A stretch of 64,000 bases of DNA from Gelidibacter sp038243395 (GTDB lineage Bacteria; Bacteroidota; Bacteroidia; Flavobacteriales; Flavobacteriaceae): the NCBI GenBank assembly GCA_038243395.1, contig JBBSRC010000004.1, forward strand, positions 1 to 64,000, given 5' to 3'. This document shows, in pieces, positions 8,289-17,799 of the stretch (position 1 is the first letter of the stretch; the number at the start of each line of letters is the position of its first letter). Below the pieces are notes generated by a model. The model saw only the letters and a program-made list of their open reading frames with translations. It was not told where the DNA came from and searched no databases. Made by a program: the position numbers and the translations under genes.

Positions 8289-11200
8289 TTAGTTTTTCGA
8301 CTTTCTATAAGCAAAATAAAACAATTGCGGCAAGACTGTTAACGAGAGCACAGTACATATTAAAATCCCTCCTACAATCATAATCGCCAATGGTTTTTGA
8401 ATCTCAGACCCCATTCCATCGGAAAGAGCTGCTGGTAATAATCCCATTGCTCCCATTAATCCGATCATTACAATCGGTCTGATTTTTTCTTTCACTCCTA
8501 ACGAAATGGCATCTTTTAATTTATGGCGTTCTTGAAGTTTTTCATGAATCACGGTAATTAGAATAAGTCCGTTAATGGTGGAAACTCCGAAGAGAATGAT
8601 AAATCCAATACCTGCAGAAATCCCGAAAACAGTTCCTGTGATCCATAAAGAGATCAAACCGCCCACAAAGGCGAACGGCAGTGTCAGCGCAGCGATTACC
8701 GTATCTTTAACATTCCCGAAATTCATATACAATAAGAAAAGAATCAATAATAAAGAGATAGGCACCACCGTCATTAATTGCTTACTAGCCCGTTCTTTAC
8801 TTTCAAACTCGCCAGCCCACTCTACTTTGTTATAAGATGGAATTTCCACTTCGGCTTCCACTTTTTTACGTGCTTCGTCAATGGTGCTTCCTAAATCCCG
8901 ACCTTCAATACTAAAACCAACCCCAATATAACGGCTGTTACCTTCACGGTAAATAAATGCAGGTCCGGTATGGAAATCGATCGTGGCTATTTCTTTTAAC
9001 GGCACATGATGTCCATCAAGAACCGGCACTAGAATATTACCAATAGCATCGGCAGTTTCACGATGTTGTTTTTGATATCTAATACGGACATCAAACATAC
9101 GCTCACCTTCATAAAAAGTGGTTGCGGCCTGACCACCAATGGCCATAGCAACTACCGATTGGGCATCGGCCATAGTCACACCATATTTTGCCATTTTATT
9201 ATCGTGCAATTGAATACGCAATTCAGGTTGGCCAATATTTTCGTAAACATTCAAATCGGTAATCCCTTCTACATCTCTAATGGCATCGGCCACTTCATGG
9301 GCTTTCCCTTCCAATTCAAATAAATCGTCTCCAAAGATTTTAATGACCAACGAACTCTTTACACCTGCTACGTATTCTTCTACGTTGTCTTGAATCGGTT
9401 GACTGAAACCAAAACTCACACCTGGATAAGTTTCTAAATCGTCACGCAATTCTGCCAATAAATCTTCTTTGGTAATGTTGCGCTCCCAATCATCTTCAGG
9501 TTTTAATTGAATGTGAAATTCTATATTAAAAAATCCGGTCGGATCGGTACCATCATTTGGTCGACCGGTTTGGGTCAACACAAATTTGATCTCGTCGCGC
9601 TGCCTAATTTTCTGCTTCATTTCCTGAGCCAGTTTAACCGACTCGTCCAGATGAATACTGATGGGCAAAGTAGCTCGCACATAAATCGCCCCTTCATTTA
9701 GCTTTGGTAAAAATTCGGTACCGTAATAATGGAATTTCACAGCACAAATGACCAGCAAACCTAAAAAAGTATATAAGGTTGCCTTTCTGTATTTATCCGT
9801 AAATCTAAAAAGCTTAAAGAATTGTACATTAAAAAACCTAGAAACCTTGCTTTCTCGATCATTAATGCCATTTTTCAACAACACTTTACACATTGCTGGT
9901 ACGTAAGTCAAACTTAAAATCAACGATCCTAAAAGCGCATAACCTAAGGTAAATGCTAAAGGAGAGAACATTTTACCTTCCACCTTTTGGAAAGAGAAAA
10001 TTGGCAATAACGCTACAATCAATATAAATAAAGCGAAAAATATAGGCGTAGAAACCTTGCCAACACTCTGTTTAATAATGCCGAGTTTAGACATTTTCGC
10101 GAATTTATCCTTTCCTATAAGGCGTGATTTCACTTGAAGGGAAACAAAAACAGACTCCACAATTACCAAGGTTCCTTCCAGCAGTAATCCAAAATCCAAA
10201 GCACCCATCGAAATTAAGTTGGCGGGCAAACCTTGAATTCGCAGCATAATAATCGCAAATAGAAAGGCGAGCGGAATAACCGAGGCAACTATTAAAGTTG
10301 TTCGCCAATTATATAGAAAAATAAATACAATCAAAGAAACAAGAATAACTCCTTCAACTAGGTTTTTAGAAACCGTACTTACCGTCGCATCGACCAACTC
10401 TGAACGATCAATAAAAGGAACGATCTCAACATTTTTTGGTAAAATACGGGCGTTCAGTTCCTCGATTCGATTTTTCAGACCCTCAATGACGTCAGCTGGA
10501 TTTTCGCCACGCAACATAATAACAATGCCTTGAACCAAATCGTCATCATCGTCGAGACCCACTTGTCCTAACCTCGGTTTAGCGCCAATAACCACTTCTG
10601 CCACATGTTTTACCAAAACCGGGGTGGAGCCATTAACAGTAATCAAAATGTTTTCAATATCGTCAACACTTTCTAATAAACCGACACCACGAACCACATA
10701 AGCTTGATCGCCACGCTGAATCACGTCTCCACCAACATTGATGTTACTTTTTGAAACCGCTTCATAAACATCTAATGGCGAAAGATTGTAATTCTTTAAT
10801 TCACTTGGGTTGATCTGAATTTCATAAATCTTTTCTTCCCCACCAAAACTCGCCACATCGGCAACCCCAGGAACGGATAGTAGTTCACGTTCGATCGTCC
10901 AATCGTGAATGGCTGATATTTCTTTAATCGGTAAATCACTTTTGACCACATATCGAAAAATCTCACCCGTGGCTCCCGAAGGAGGTTCTATTTCGGCGTC
11001 ACTTCCCTCTGGCAAGGCCAAACCCTGCAATCTGTTTGAGGCATATTGCTGCGCGTAAAAATCATCTACGTCATCATCAAAAATAACAGTTACTACTGAT
11101 AGACCGAATAAGGATGTGGAACGCACTTCAGCTTTTTTCGGAATGGTATTCATTTCTTTAGAAACCGGAAGCGTAATAAACTTTTCTACTTCCTCCGCAC

Positions 11201-11378
11201 TTCTACCGGGCCATTGTGTGATAATTCGCGCTCTCGTGCTTGTAACATCAGGGAAGGCTTCAATGGGGATTTTGATATAATTAATTATTCCTGCTACCAA
11301 TAATAAACCCGTAAGGAAGAATACTATTGTGGAATTTTTTAATGAAAAACTGACAATACCTTGGACAAATTTCTTCAT
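8289..11378 (-). CDS. Heavy-metal-efflux RND pump, CusA/CzcA family
   Basis: An inner-membrane proton-driven pump of 1029 residues, the usual RND length, with 12 expected membrane segments and two large periplasmic loops. Heavy-metal-efflux signatures are IPIEAFPDVT near residue 38, the WPGRSAEEVE segment, and the TM4 motif ALDFG...EG...VES. The charged TM4 positions correspond to CzcA Asp402, Asp408 and Glu415. Here they are Asp395, Glu401 and Glu408, so the middle Asp is replaced by Glu. It forms a tripartite complex with the adaptor (9 bases upstream) and the TolC protein. The metal is unknown. It is the last gene of the operon, followed by the hairpin at 8206-8227. Confidence 0.92.
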   Translation of the reverse strand: MKKFVQGIVSFSLKNSTIVFFLTGLLLVAGIINYIKIPIEAFPDVTSTRARIITQWPGRSAEEVEKFITLPVSKEMNTIPKKAEVRSTSLFGLSVVTVIFDDDVDDFYAQQYASNRLQGLALPEGSDAEIEPPSGATGEIFRYVVKSDLPIKEISAIHDWTIERELLSVPGVADVASFGGEEKIYEIQINPSELKNYNLSPLDVYEAVSKSNINVGGDVIQRGDQAYVVRGVGLLESVDDIENILITVNGSTPVLVKHVAEVVIGAKPRLGQVGLDDDDDLVQGIVIMLRGENPADVIEGLKNRIEELNARILPKNVEIVPFIDRSELVDATVSTVSKNLVEGVILVSLIVFIFLYNWRTTLIVASVIPLAFLFAIIMLRIQGLPANLISMGALDFGLLLEGTLVIVESVFVSLQVKSRLIGKDKFAKMSKLGIIKQSVGKVSTPIFFALFILIVALLPIFSFQKVEGKMFSPLAFTLGYALLGSLILSLTYVPAMCKVLLKNGINDRESKVSRFFNVQFFKLFRFTDKYRKATLYTFLGLLVICAVKFHYYGTEFLPKLNEGAIYVRATLPISIHLDESVKLAQEMKQKIRQRDEIKFVLTQTGRPNDGTDPTGFFNIEFHIQLKPEDDWERNITKEDLLAELRDDLETYPGVSFGFSQPIQDNVEEYVAGVKSSLVIKIFGDDLFELEGKAHEVADAIRDVEGITDLNVYENIGQPELRIQLHDNKMAKYGVTMADAQSVVAMAIGGQAATTFYEGERMFDVRIRYQKQHRETADAIGNILVPVLDGHHVPLKEIATIDFHTGPAFIYREGNSRYIGVGFSIEGRDLGSTIDEARKKVEAEVEIPSYNKVEWAGEFESKERASKQLMTVVPISLLLILFLLYMNFGNVKDTVIAALTLPFAFVGGLISLWITGTVFGISAGIGFIILFGVSTINGLILITVIHEKLQERHKLKDAISLGVKEKIRPIVMIGLMGAMGLLPAALSDGMGSEIQKPLAIMIVGGILICTVLSLTVLPQLFYFAYRKSKN

Positions 11379-11387
11379 GAATTGTGT

Positions 11388-12518
11388 TTATTTTAAGGCT
11401 TTTAAATGGTTATAAATCAACAATTGATTTTTTACAATTATCTGTTCGCCTTCTTCAATATTGTTTTCGAAAAACACTTTTGTACTATTTTGAACAGTAG
11501 GATTAACTTTTCTGACTTCAATATCACAATCTGATTTATAAAGCACTAAAAAGTGTTGGTTGTCATCAAAAATTAAGGCATTAATTGGTGCCGCATTCGC
11601 TAGGACACCATCTTCTTTTTCAACTTTCACGTCTACAAGCATGCCTGGCATCAATTTACCATCAGCATTATCCATTACGATCCGTGCTTTCAAAACGCGT
11701 TCATTGGCATCAAAAACTTGTGAAATAGTATTTATTTTACCAGAAAATGTGTCATCTGGATAAGCCAATGTGGATATTTCTATGGGCATATCTTTCTTCA
11801 CATACGCCACATTTCCTGCATAAATATTAGCCATGATCCAAACTTCATTTAAATCGGCAATAGTAAAAAGTGGATCACCTTCTGCGGAAATCTGCATCCC
11901 GGAAGCAATATTATTCGTGATAATTGTCCCGGAAGTTGCGGCTCTTACCTGAAACACGCCACGTTCACTACTCGCACTGAATAACTTTAGTTGTGCTCTC
12001 GTATTTTGTAGTTCTGATTTGAGCACGTCCAGATCACTTTGGGCTGCCATTAAATCTCTTTGCGAAGCAATCTTATCGTGATGCATTTCTTGAACTGATT
12101 CCAATTCACGTTGAGCGACCAAAATTTGAGATTGAAGACTTGTGGTTTGCGAGCTTAAATTACTGAGTTCACTGCTCGCCATTTCTAATAATAATTGGCC
12201 TTTTTTGACTTCGTCTCCTAATGTGAAATAGGTCTTAGTCACAACGCCACTGACCAAACTCACAAAATGCACTACTTTATCTGGGTTTGATTCCACATTT
12301 GCATTTAATAAAATCGACTCTGAAATCGGACTTTTTTCTACGGGCACTTTTTTAATGTCGTCTTTCATAAAGTCATTGAGACAAAAACCAGTGACTTCAG
12401 CCACTTCCGTTTCTTTACTTTTTTGCGAACAGCTACTGAAAAGCATCATTAGGATTGCAAAAACATAAAGACTAGTTGAATTTTTGATATGCATTTTTTT
12501 TAAATTAAATATTTTCAT
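11388..12518 (-). CDS. RND efflux periplasmic adaptor, CusB/CzcB-like lipoprotein
   Basis: A membrane-fusion protein of 376 residues linking the inner-membrane pump to TolC. A lipobox (LFSSC, Cys30 from the first Met) suggests lipid anchoring in the periplasm. The order is beta-barrel/lipoyl half, a coiled-coil hairpin (about 115-185, rich in Q, L, S and E), the second lipoyl half, then beta-barrel and membrane-proximal domains. Translation could also start at the second ATG at 12494, which gives a more normal signal length (Cys22). It starts 5 bases after the TolC gene ends and stops 9 bases before the pump gene, so all three are translationally close. Confidence 0.9.
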   Translation of the reverse strand: MKIFNLKKMHIKNSTSLYVFAILMMLFSSCSQKSKETEVAEVTGFCLNDFMKDDIKKVPVEKSPISESILLNANVESNPDKVVHFVSLVSGVVTKTYFTLGDEVKKGQLLLEMASSELSNLSSQTTSLQSQILVAQRELESVQEMHHDKIASQRDLMAAQSDLDVLKSELQNTRAQLKLFSASSERGVFQVRAATSGTIITNNIASGMQISAEGDPLFTIADLNEVWIMANIYAGNVAYVKKDMPIEISTLAYPDDTFSGKINTISQVFDANERVLKARIVMDNADGKLMPGMLVDVKVEKEDGVLANAAPINALIFDDNQHFLVLYKSDCDIEVRKVNPTVQNSTKVFFENNIEEGEQIIVKNQLLIYNHLKALK

Positions 12519-12523
12519 GATGT

Positions 12524-13873
12524 TTAAATTTCTTTTCCAATGGTATATTGAAGCATTTCTAGCTGCAGATGAATTTCTTTTTTCGACTCAAGAATTATTT
12601 TTTTGTTTTCCAGATAAGCTTCTTGGAAGTCTAAATATTGTAACATGCTTATATTTCGACTGAGAAAATTCCGGGTATAACTTTCAAAGATGTCATCCAA
12701 ATCCTTTTCAAAGTCGACTTCAATCGTTTCGTAAAATGCCAATGCGGAAAGAAAATCTTTATGAGTTTGATTGAACTCAGCTTGAGCACGCAAACGAATC
12801 TCGTCGGAACGCAATTCTGTATTTTCAATCCCTAATCGTGCATACTTAATAGAACCTTGATTTCTATCAAACACAGGCAAGTCGATGGACAAACCGAAAC
12901 CGAAAAAACTTGGCCAAACACCACCCCCACGATCATATGCTGCACTTAAATTTATGTCTGGGAGGGCTTGCGCTTTTTCATAGATCAACAAACTTTTGAA
13001 ATGTTCGATTTCTAAATCCGTTAGTTTAATATCTGGTCGATGTTTTAATAAATCTACTTGGAGATTTAATAACTCCATATTTTGAAGTTTTTGAAGATCT
13101 GGAGTGAAATCGTCTTCCAATACAAACAAATTCGTTTGATCCGTAAGGCTCAAGAGAATTTTTAAGTCCTTTTCATATTCATTTTTAGCTTTGGTCAGTT
13201 CATTGATTTCTTTGGACAATTCAAATTGCAAGGTTTGGAGTCGCATATAATCGCCTTTACTTATATGATTGCTTTCAAGCTGTTTTTTATAGGCTTTTAA
13301 GAGGTTCTGAATCAAATCGCGCTGCTTAAAAAACACCTTACTGTATAATTGCAAGTATTGCAACTCGGTCAGTGTGTTTCTAAAATCGTATTTTAATTCC
13401 CTTAGAAGTTCTTCAAATTCTTGCTCGGCCACATTCACTCCAACTTTCTCAAGGTTTATTTGCTTTCTGCGCTTCCCTGATGTAATGATCTGTTGCTCCA
13501 ACTGAACTGAAAACTGAGTGTTTTTCGCCGCGTTACCAAAAACTGATGGCAATGGTTCATCTAAATAAGACAGTTGTTTATCGGTTGCCCATAGATTAAC
13601 ATCCTCGAGCGATAAGTTGGGATTAGGCCAAAGTTTGGCCTGTAAGACCATGGCTTCTGCTTGGTCAATTTTAAATTTTTCGGCTAGCAATAATAGATTT
13701 TGCTTTAAGAAAATCTCTTCAAATTGCACTCGGCTTAACTTAAGCGTATCAGTCTTCTGAGCTTGAGCAAATGCATCTGAACTTATACCAATACCAATCA
13801 ATAAGCAGATTAATACATACATTTTAAGATGTCGTATTTTTTGGGCTGTTGTTTTTTTATCTTTCCATATCAT
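12524..13873 (-). CDS. TolC-family outer membrane efflux channel (CusC/CzcC-like)
   Basis: The outer-membrane exit duct of the metal pump, with two OEP repeats rich in long amphipathic helices (about 60-250 and 270-450). A TTG at 13891 would extend the frame, but that codon lies inside a set of three direct repeats that look regulatory. I therefore prefer ATG at 13873 (449 residues), or ATG at 13822, which places a classical signal peptide ending DAFAQ right at the N-terminus. It is the first structural gene after the sensor kinase, separated from it by the repeat-bearing gap at 13892-13950. Confidence 0.88.
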   Translation of the reverse strand: MIWKDKKTTAQKIRHLKMYVLICLLIGIGISSDAFAQAQKTDTLKLSRVQFEEIFLKQNLLLLAEKFKIDQAEAMVLQAKLWPNPNLSLEDVNLWATDKQLSYLDEPLPSVFGNAAKNTQFSVQLEQQIITSGKRRKQINLEKVGVNVAEQEFEELLRELKYDFRNTLTELQYLQLYSKVFFKQRDLIQNLLKAYKKQLESNHISKGDYMRLQTLQFELSKEINELTKAKNEYEKDLKILLSLTDQTNLFVLEDDFTPDLQKLQNMELLNLQVDLLKHRPDIKLTDLEIEHFKSLLIYEKAQALPDINLSAAYDRGGGVWPSFFGFGLSIDLPVFDRNQGSIKYARLGIENTELRSDEIRLRAQAEFNQTHKDFLSALAFYETIEVDFEKDLDDIFESYTRNFLSRNISMLQYLDFQEAYLENKKIILESKKEIHLQLEMLQYTIGKEI

Positions 13874-13883
13874 GTTGGCAAAA

Positions 13884-13915
13884 GACTTCAAAACGACCTT
13901 AAAAAGACCTTAAAA
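13884..13915 (-). promoter_or_regulatory. Three 11-bp direct repeats upstream of the metal-efflux genes
   Basis: On the plus strand GACTTCAAAA starts at 13884, GACCTTAAAA at 13895 and GACCTTAAAA at 13906. Spacing is exactly 11 bases, one helical turn, the geometry used by OmpR-family response regulators. An OmpR-family regulator gene lies upstream in the same locus. The site covers the end of the kinase-TolC gap, so it probably controls tolC-adaptor-pump transcription. Binding is inferred. Confidence 0.6.
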
Positions 13916-13950
13916 TGGATAAAGTTTAGCTTAATGTTTGCCGAAGGAAC

Positions 13951-15327
13951 TTAGATATTCTGTAATGGAAAGACAACGGAAAAGTTATTCAAGTTCTTTT
14001 CGTCAGTAGTATAAGAAATACTTCCATGATGTTGGGTAATAATTTTATGGATAAAAACAAGTCCTAAACCAAAACCAGATTTGCCTTTGCTATTCTTTCC
14101 TCTAAAGAAATGCTGAAACAAGTATTTTTGTTCGTCCGAAGTAATTATAGGACCTTGATTTATAAACTCTATTTGAAGCTCGTTCTCGCTAGTTATAAGA
14201 TGAATATTACCTTCATTGTTAGAACTGTAATGAATGGAATTTAGCATCAAATTTGTAAAAGCTGCTTTTAATAGTCTTGCCGAACCCTGTATGGTTAGGA
14301 ATCCTTCATTATCCGTAGGCCCCATATAATCCAATGAAAACTCAAAATCTGGATACAGTTGTCCCAATTCATCAATCGTATCAAAAATAAGCTCATCCAC
14401 CCTAATTTTTGTTTTCGGAATACTCTGTCCTGCATCCGTTTTTGAGAGCTCCAGTAACAAATTAATGATCTCGCTTAAATTTTTAGTATCTTCTTTTTGG
14501 CGACTGATTTGGGCTTTTAAAACCTGCAAATCATTTTCATTTTCCATCCGCTCAAAATTGGAAACCAAAACAGCAATAGGCGTTTTTAATTCATGTGAAA
14601 TATGATTGATAGCGTGTTTTTGAAAGGAAACTGCTTCTTTCATCCGTTTCATGAGCTTATTGAATTGCTCTGCCAAGACCACAATTTCATTTTCCGAACG
14701 CTTCACTTCAATTGGAATATAAAGTGTGTCAAAATTGTAATCGGTAATTTTTTCTGTAATATCGACGATGGGTTCTGCTATAATTCGGGATAGATAATAA
14801 GCAATTAAAACAACAGCTAAGGAAATGCCCAAAAAAGTGATAATCAAAACATAGCGCAAGAAATCCAATTTAGAATATCCAGATTCATCGAATGCTTTAT
14901 TGATGCCATAGTAGGTGTTGTTATTATATTTGACGTACACCCCAACCACATCATATAAATCATCTTTAGTTTCCAACCAAGGGTTCGCAATGGTCAACAC
15001 GCCTAAAATCTCATTGGCTTCTCGGTCTAGAATTTGCAAGTCGTCAATACTGGAATATATGAGTTCTTTAGCATGATCAAAAATCAAAAGCTTTTCATCA
15101 TAAAACTCATTGATGCTAATCCTGTCCATTGCCTGGATAATCGATTCATCGCCCTGTTTTATCTCGGTTAGAAATTTGATCGTAGAAGTAATTTTCTGCT
15201 TCTGTTTTTGTTGAAACTCTTCTTCTCTATATTCGTAAAAGAGAGTGTAGATAAAAAATAACGTTATCCCCAACAAACTAATAATAGTTGCAGAGAAATA
15301 CAATAAGATTTTCCTTCTAATGCTCAT
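13951..15327 (-). CDS. Sensor histidine kinase of the metal-efflux locus
   Basis: A 458-residue membrane kinase. TM1 is at about 8-30 and TM2 at about 157-179, enclosing a periplasmic sensor domain of about 125 residues. A HAMP region (180-235), a HisKA domain with NHISHELKTP (His245 phospho-acceptor) and a HATPase domain with N-, G1- and G2-box features (MLNSIHYSS, GKSGFGLGLVF) follow. Its ATG overlaps the stop of the response regulator by one base (TGATG), so the two are translationally coupled. It most likely senses a metal in the periplasm, inferred from the linked pump. Confidence 0.92.
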   Translation of the reverse strand: MSIRRKILLYFSATIISLLGITLFFIYTLFYEYREEEFQQKQKQKITSTIKFLTEIKQGDESIIQAMDRISINEFYDEKLLIFDHAKELIYSSIDDLQILDREANEILGVLTIANPWLETKDDLYDVVGVYVKYNNNTYYGINKAFDESGYSKLDFLRYVLIITFLGISLAVVLIAYYLSRIIAEPIVDITEKITDYNFDTLYIPIEVKRSENEIVVLAEQFNKLMKRMKEAVSFQKHAINHISHELKTPIAVLVSNFERMENENDLQVLKAQISRQKEDTKNLSEIINLLLELSKTDAGQSIPKTKIRVDELIFDTIDELGQLYPDFEFSLDYMGPTDNEGFLTIQGSARLLKAAFTNLMLNSIHYSSNNEGNIHLITSENELQIEFINQGPIITSDEQKYLFQHFFRGKNSKGKSGFGLGLVFIHKIITQHHGSISYTTDEKNLNNFSVVFPLQNI

Positions 15328-16019
15328 CAGTCTTCGAAATAATAACCGTAACCAATTTTAGTTTTTATAGACTCTTTACCAAAGGGACGGTCTATTTTTT
15401 TTCTTAAGAAATTAATATAGACCTCGATGGTATTGGTATTGGCATCAAAAGACTTTCCCCAAATTTGTTGAACCAAGGTTTGTTTGGATACAATCTCACC
15501 TTTAGATTCTAGAAGTTTTTCAAGTATTTGATATTCTCTTGGTGTCAATACAATGCTGATTCCTTGGCGGCTAACTTCCTTTAATCGTGTATCTAATTGA
15601 AGATCTCCCGCAATTATCACTGTATTATCTTTTTTATCTGAAGCTACGTTTTGACTTCTTTTTATGAGAGAATTGATTTTCAAAATCAGCTCGCGCATGT
15701 AAAAAGGTTTGGTTATATAGTCATCTGCTCCCATTTCATAACCTTGCACTTTATCTTCCAATTCAGAAAATGCCGAAATCATTAATATAGGTGTCGAGGT
15801 ATTGTGTGTTCTAAAATCCTTCGCCAAGTCAAAACCGTTCTTTCCAGGTAAATTAATATCTAGTAAAATACAGTCAAAGTGTGATTTATTAAGAATTCTT
15901 TCCGCCAACAACCCATCATAAACAGTTTCTACTTGCATATTTTCAGCTGTTAGAGCATCTTTTAAATTTCTATTCAACTCTGGATCATCTTCTATAATTA
16001 ATATTTTTTTCACCTGCAT
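15327..16019 (-). CDS. OmpR-family response regulator of the metal-efflux locus
   Basis: A 230-residue two-domain regulator. The receiver domain (1-120) has the acidic pair Glu10/Asp11, phospho-acceptor Asp54 in LLDINLPG and the conserved Lys in YITKPF. A winged-helix DNA-binding domain follows (about 135-230, with LTPREYQILE and IDANTN-like wing segments). It is the first gene of the five-gene run and should be phosphorylated by the kinase next to it. Likely targets are its own promoter and the repeats at 13884-13915. Confidence 0.93.
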   Translation of the reverse strand: MQVKKILIIEDDPELNRNLKDALTAENMQVETVYDGLLAERILNKSHFDCILLDINLPGKNGFDLAKDFRTHNTSTPILMISAFSELEDKVQGYEMGADDYITKPFYMRELILKINSLIKRSQNVASDKKDNTVIIAGDLQLDTRLKEVSRQGISIVLTPREYQILEKLLESKGEIVSKQTLVQQIWGKSFDANTNTIEVYINFLRKKIDRPFGKESIKTKIGYGYYFED

Positions 16020-16036
16020 CGTTATTTTAGAATAAT

Positions 16037-16044
16037 CAAAATTA
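16037..16044 (-). promoter_or_regulatory. Putative -7 box for the metal-regulator operon
   Basis: Read on the minus strand this is TAATTTTG, a TAnnTTTG match 18 bases upstream of the response-regulator ATG. No convincing -33 element is visible. Confidence 0.45.
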
Positions 16045-16204
16045 GGTAATATAAAACAGACTGTAAATTATGCCTAAGAACATAACTTTGAGAATGCACC
16101 ATATTAGGGTTCAGAATTGAATAGTAATCATCTAATAAACAACACATTAACCACATCCTTAAAGAGAACAAAAATATGAGCTTTTTAAAGCAAAAGATTC
16201 AGCT

Positions 16205-16212
16205 TACATTTG
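16205..16212 (+). promoter_or_regulatory. Putative -7 box for mgtE
   Basis: TACATTTG matches TAnnTTTG. A start about 7 bases downstream would give an mgtE leader of roughly 110 bases beginning with the hairpin at 16221-16258. Confidence 0.5.
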
Positions 16213-16220
16213 CAATCAAA

Positions 16221-16258
16221 AACCTGAAAAACGCATCGGTTTAGTTTGCTTTCAGGTT
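16221..16258 (+). promoter_or_regulatory. Hairpin at the 5' end of the predicted mgtE leader
   Basis: AACCTGAAA (16221-16229) pairs perfectly with TTTCAGGTT (16250-16258) around a 20-base loop. There is no T-run after it, so it is not a simple terminator. It may stabilise the mRNA or act in regulation. A related palindrome lies after mgtE at 17723-17756. Confidence 0.5.
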
Positions 16259-16328
16259 GAACAATATTGATAATAGCATTTTATTTTATATGAAATGCAT
16301 CTTTTAATCATCCATAAAAAAATCAGAT

Positions 16329-17669
16329 ATGATACCTACTAAAACAGATCATCTCGAGCTCATTGAAAATAAAGATTGGCGTACTCTAAAGAGTTCGTTG
16401 AAACAATTGGATGCTATTGAAGCTGCAGATTTGGTTGAAAGTTCCTCAAAAACCAATAAGATAATTTTATTTAGATTGTTGTCAAGGCAACAGGCCAAAG
16501 AGGTTTTTAAGATGCTCGACCATTCTGAACAAGGAGCGGTTATTGAAGGTTTAGCGGAAAACTCTAAAAAACTGGCGCGTTTACTCAATGATATTGAACC
16601 TGATGATAGAACGGCATTTTTTGAGGAATTGCCGGGTGACATTGCTCAGAAACTCATACAAAAGCTCACACCCGAAGAACAGAAAGTTACTGTTCAACTG
16701 CTAAGTTATCCAAAGGATAGTATTGGTCGTTTAATGACCCCTGAATTTGTCGCCATAAAAGCAGATGTTACAGTAGCGGATGCTTTTGCACATATCAGAA
16801 AACATGGAACACATTCAGAAACCTTAAATATCATATATATTATAGATGAACATTGGAAGCTCATTGATGATATTGACATTAAGGAATTACTTTTAGCAAG
16901 CCCAGACCAAACCATAAGTGATCTTATCGATCATCGGTTTGTTTCTCTACACGCTTTGGACGACCAGGAAACGGCCATTCCCGTTTTTAAAGATTATGAT
17001 CGAGTAGCCTTACCGGTTTTAAGTAAAGAAGGTGTGCTTTTAGGTATTGTGACCTTCGATGATATTATGGATGTCATTGAAGAAGAGTCCACTGAAGATT
17101 TCCATAAATTTGGATCGGTCCAAAATGCCAGTAAAAACCCACTTAAGGAACGTATTTTTAATTTATACAAAAATAGAATCGTTTGGCTGGTACTTTTAGT
17201 TTTTATGAATATCTTTTCAGGAGCGGCTTTAGCTAGTTTTGAAGATATTATTCAATCCTTCGTTGCATTGGTATTCTTTTTACCATTACTAATAGATAGT
17301 GGTGGAAATGCGGGTTCCCAATCGGCTACATTGATGATTCGTTATTTAGCTTTGGGAGAAATTCAAGTATCAGATTGGTATAAATTAATTGGGAGAGAGC
17401 TATTAGTATCTTTCTTATTAGGTATTACCATGGCCGCCAGTATAGCCGCTGTTGCTAGTTTTAGAGCACCAGAGGTCATTGTAGTAGTTTGTATTGCTAT
17501 GGTCATAAACGTGATGCTTGGCAGTATGATTGGATTGGTCTTACCATTTATTTTTACCAAGTTAAAAATTGATCCTGCCACGGCAAGTGCACCGTTAGTC
17601 ACGTCTTTATGTGATATTTGTGGTGTATTAATTTACTTTTCCATCGCTTCTAAACTATTGATGATGTAG
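16329..17669 (+). CDS. mgtE: Magnesium transporter MgtE
   Basis: A 446-residue Mg2+ channel. The order matches the family: a cytoplasmic superhelical N domain (about 1-125, with PGDIAQKLIQKL), two CBS domains (about 130-245), a connecting helix, then five membrane segments (about 280-446) with the pore-region tract GGNAGSQSATLMIR. In known MgtE the cytosolic domains close the pore when Mg2+ is abundant. The ATG at 16329 gives the standard length. It stands alone, flanked by palindromes on both sides. Confidence 0.95.
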   Translation: MIPTKTDHLELIENKDWRTLKSSLKQLDAIEAADLVESSSKTNKIILFRLLSRQQAKEVFKMLDHSEQGAVIEGLAENSKKLARLLNDIEPDDRTAFFEELPGDIAQKLIQKLTPEEQKVTVQLLSYPKDSIGRLMTPEFVAIKADVTVADAFAHIRKHGTHSETLNIIYIIDEHWKLIDDIDIKELLLASPDQTISDLIDHRFVSLHALDDQETAIPVFKDYDRVALPVLSKEGVLLGIVTFDDIMDVIEEESTEDFHKFGSVQNASKNPLKERIFNLYKNRIVWLVLLVFMNIFSGAALASFEDIIQSFVALVFFLPLLIDSGGNAGSQSATLMIRYLALGEIQVSDWYKLIGRELLVSFLLGITMAASIAAVASFRAPEVIVVVCIAMVINVMLGSMIGLVLPFIFTKLKIDPATASAPLVTSLCDICGVLIYFSIASKLLMM

Positions 17670-17722
17670 TATAAATAGCAAGTGCTTAGATCAGGATTAG
17701 AACTTTTATATTGTATACAAAA

Positions 17723-17756
17723 TGACCTGAACGCAAAAACTTATGCATTCAGGTCA
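17723..17756. terminator. Palindrome between convergent mgtE and rimO
   Basis: TGACCTGAA (17723-17731) pairs with TTCAGGTCA (17748-17756), extended by CGCA/TGCA inside. It is followed by AAATTTTAT on the plus strand and by TTTTG on the minus strand, fitting a shared terminator for the two convergent genes. Confidence 0.6.
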
Positions 17757-17799
17757 AATTTTATATGATGGATTTTTAAAGCTTGATAAATAATATGAC

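Larger units (their letters stand above)
16020..16328. other. Divergent promoter region between the metal regulator and mgtE
   Basis: This 309-base stretch has no gene. It holds a minus-strand -7 box for the regulator (16037-16044), a plus-strand -7 box (16205-16212) and a long hairpin (16221-16258) that would form the 5' end of the mgtE transcript. Confidence 0.6.
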
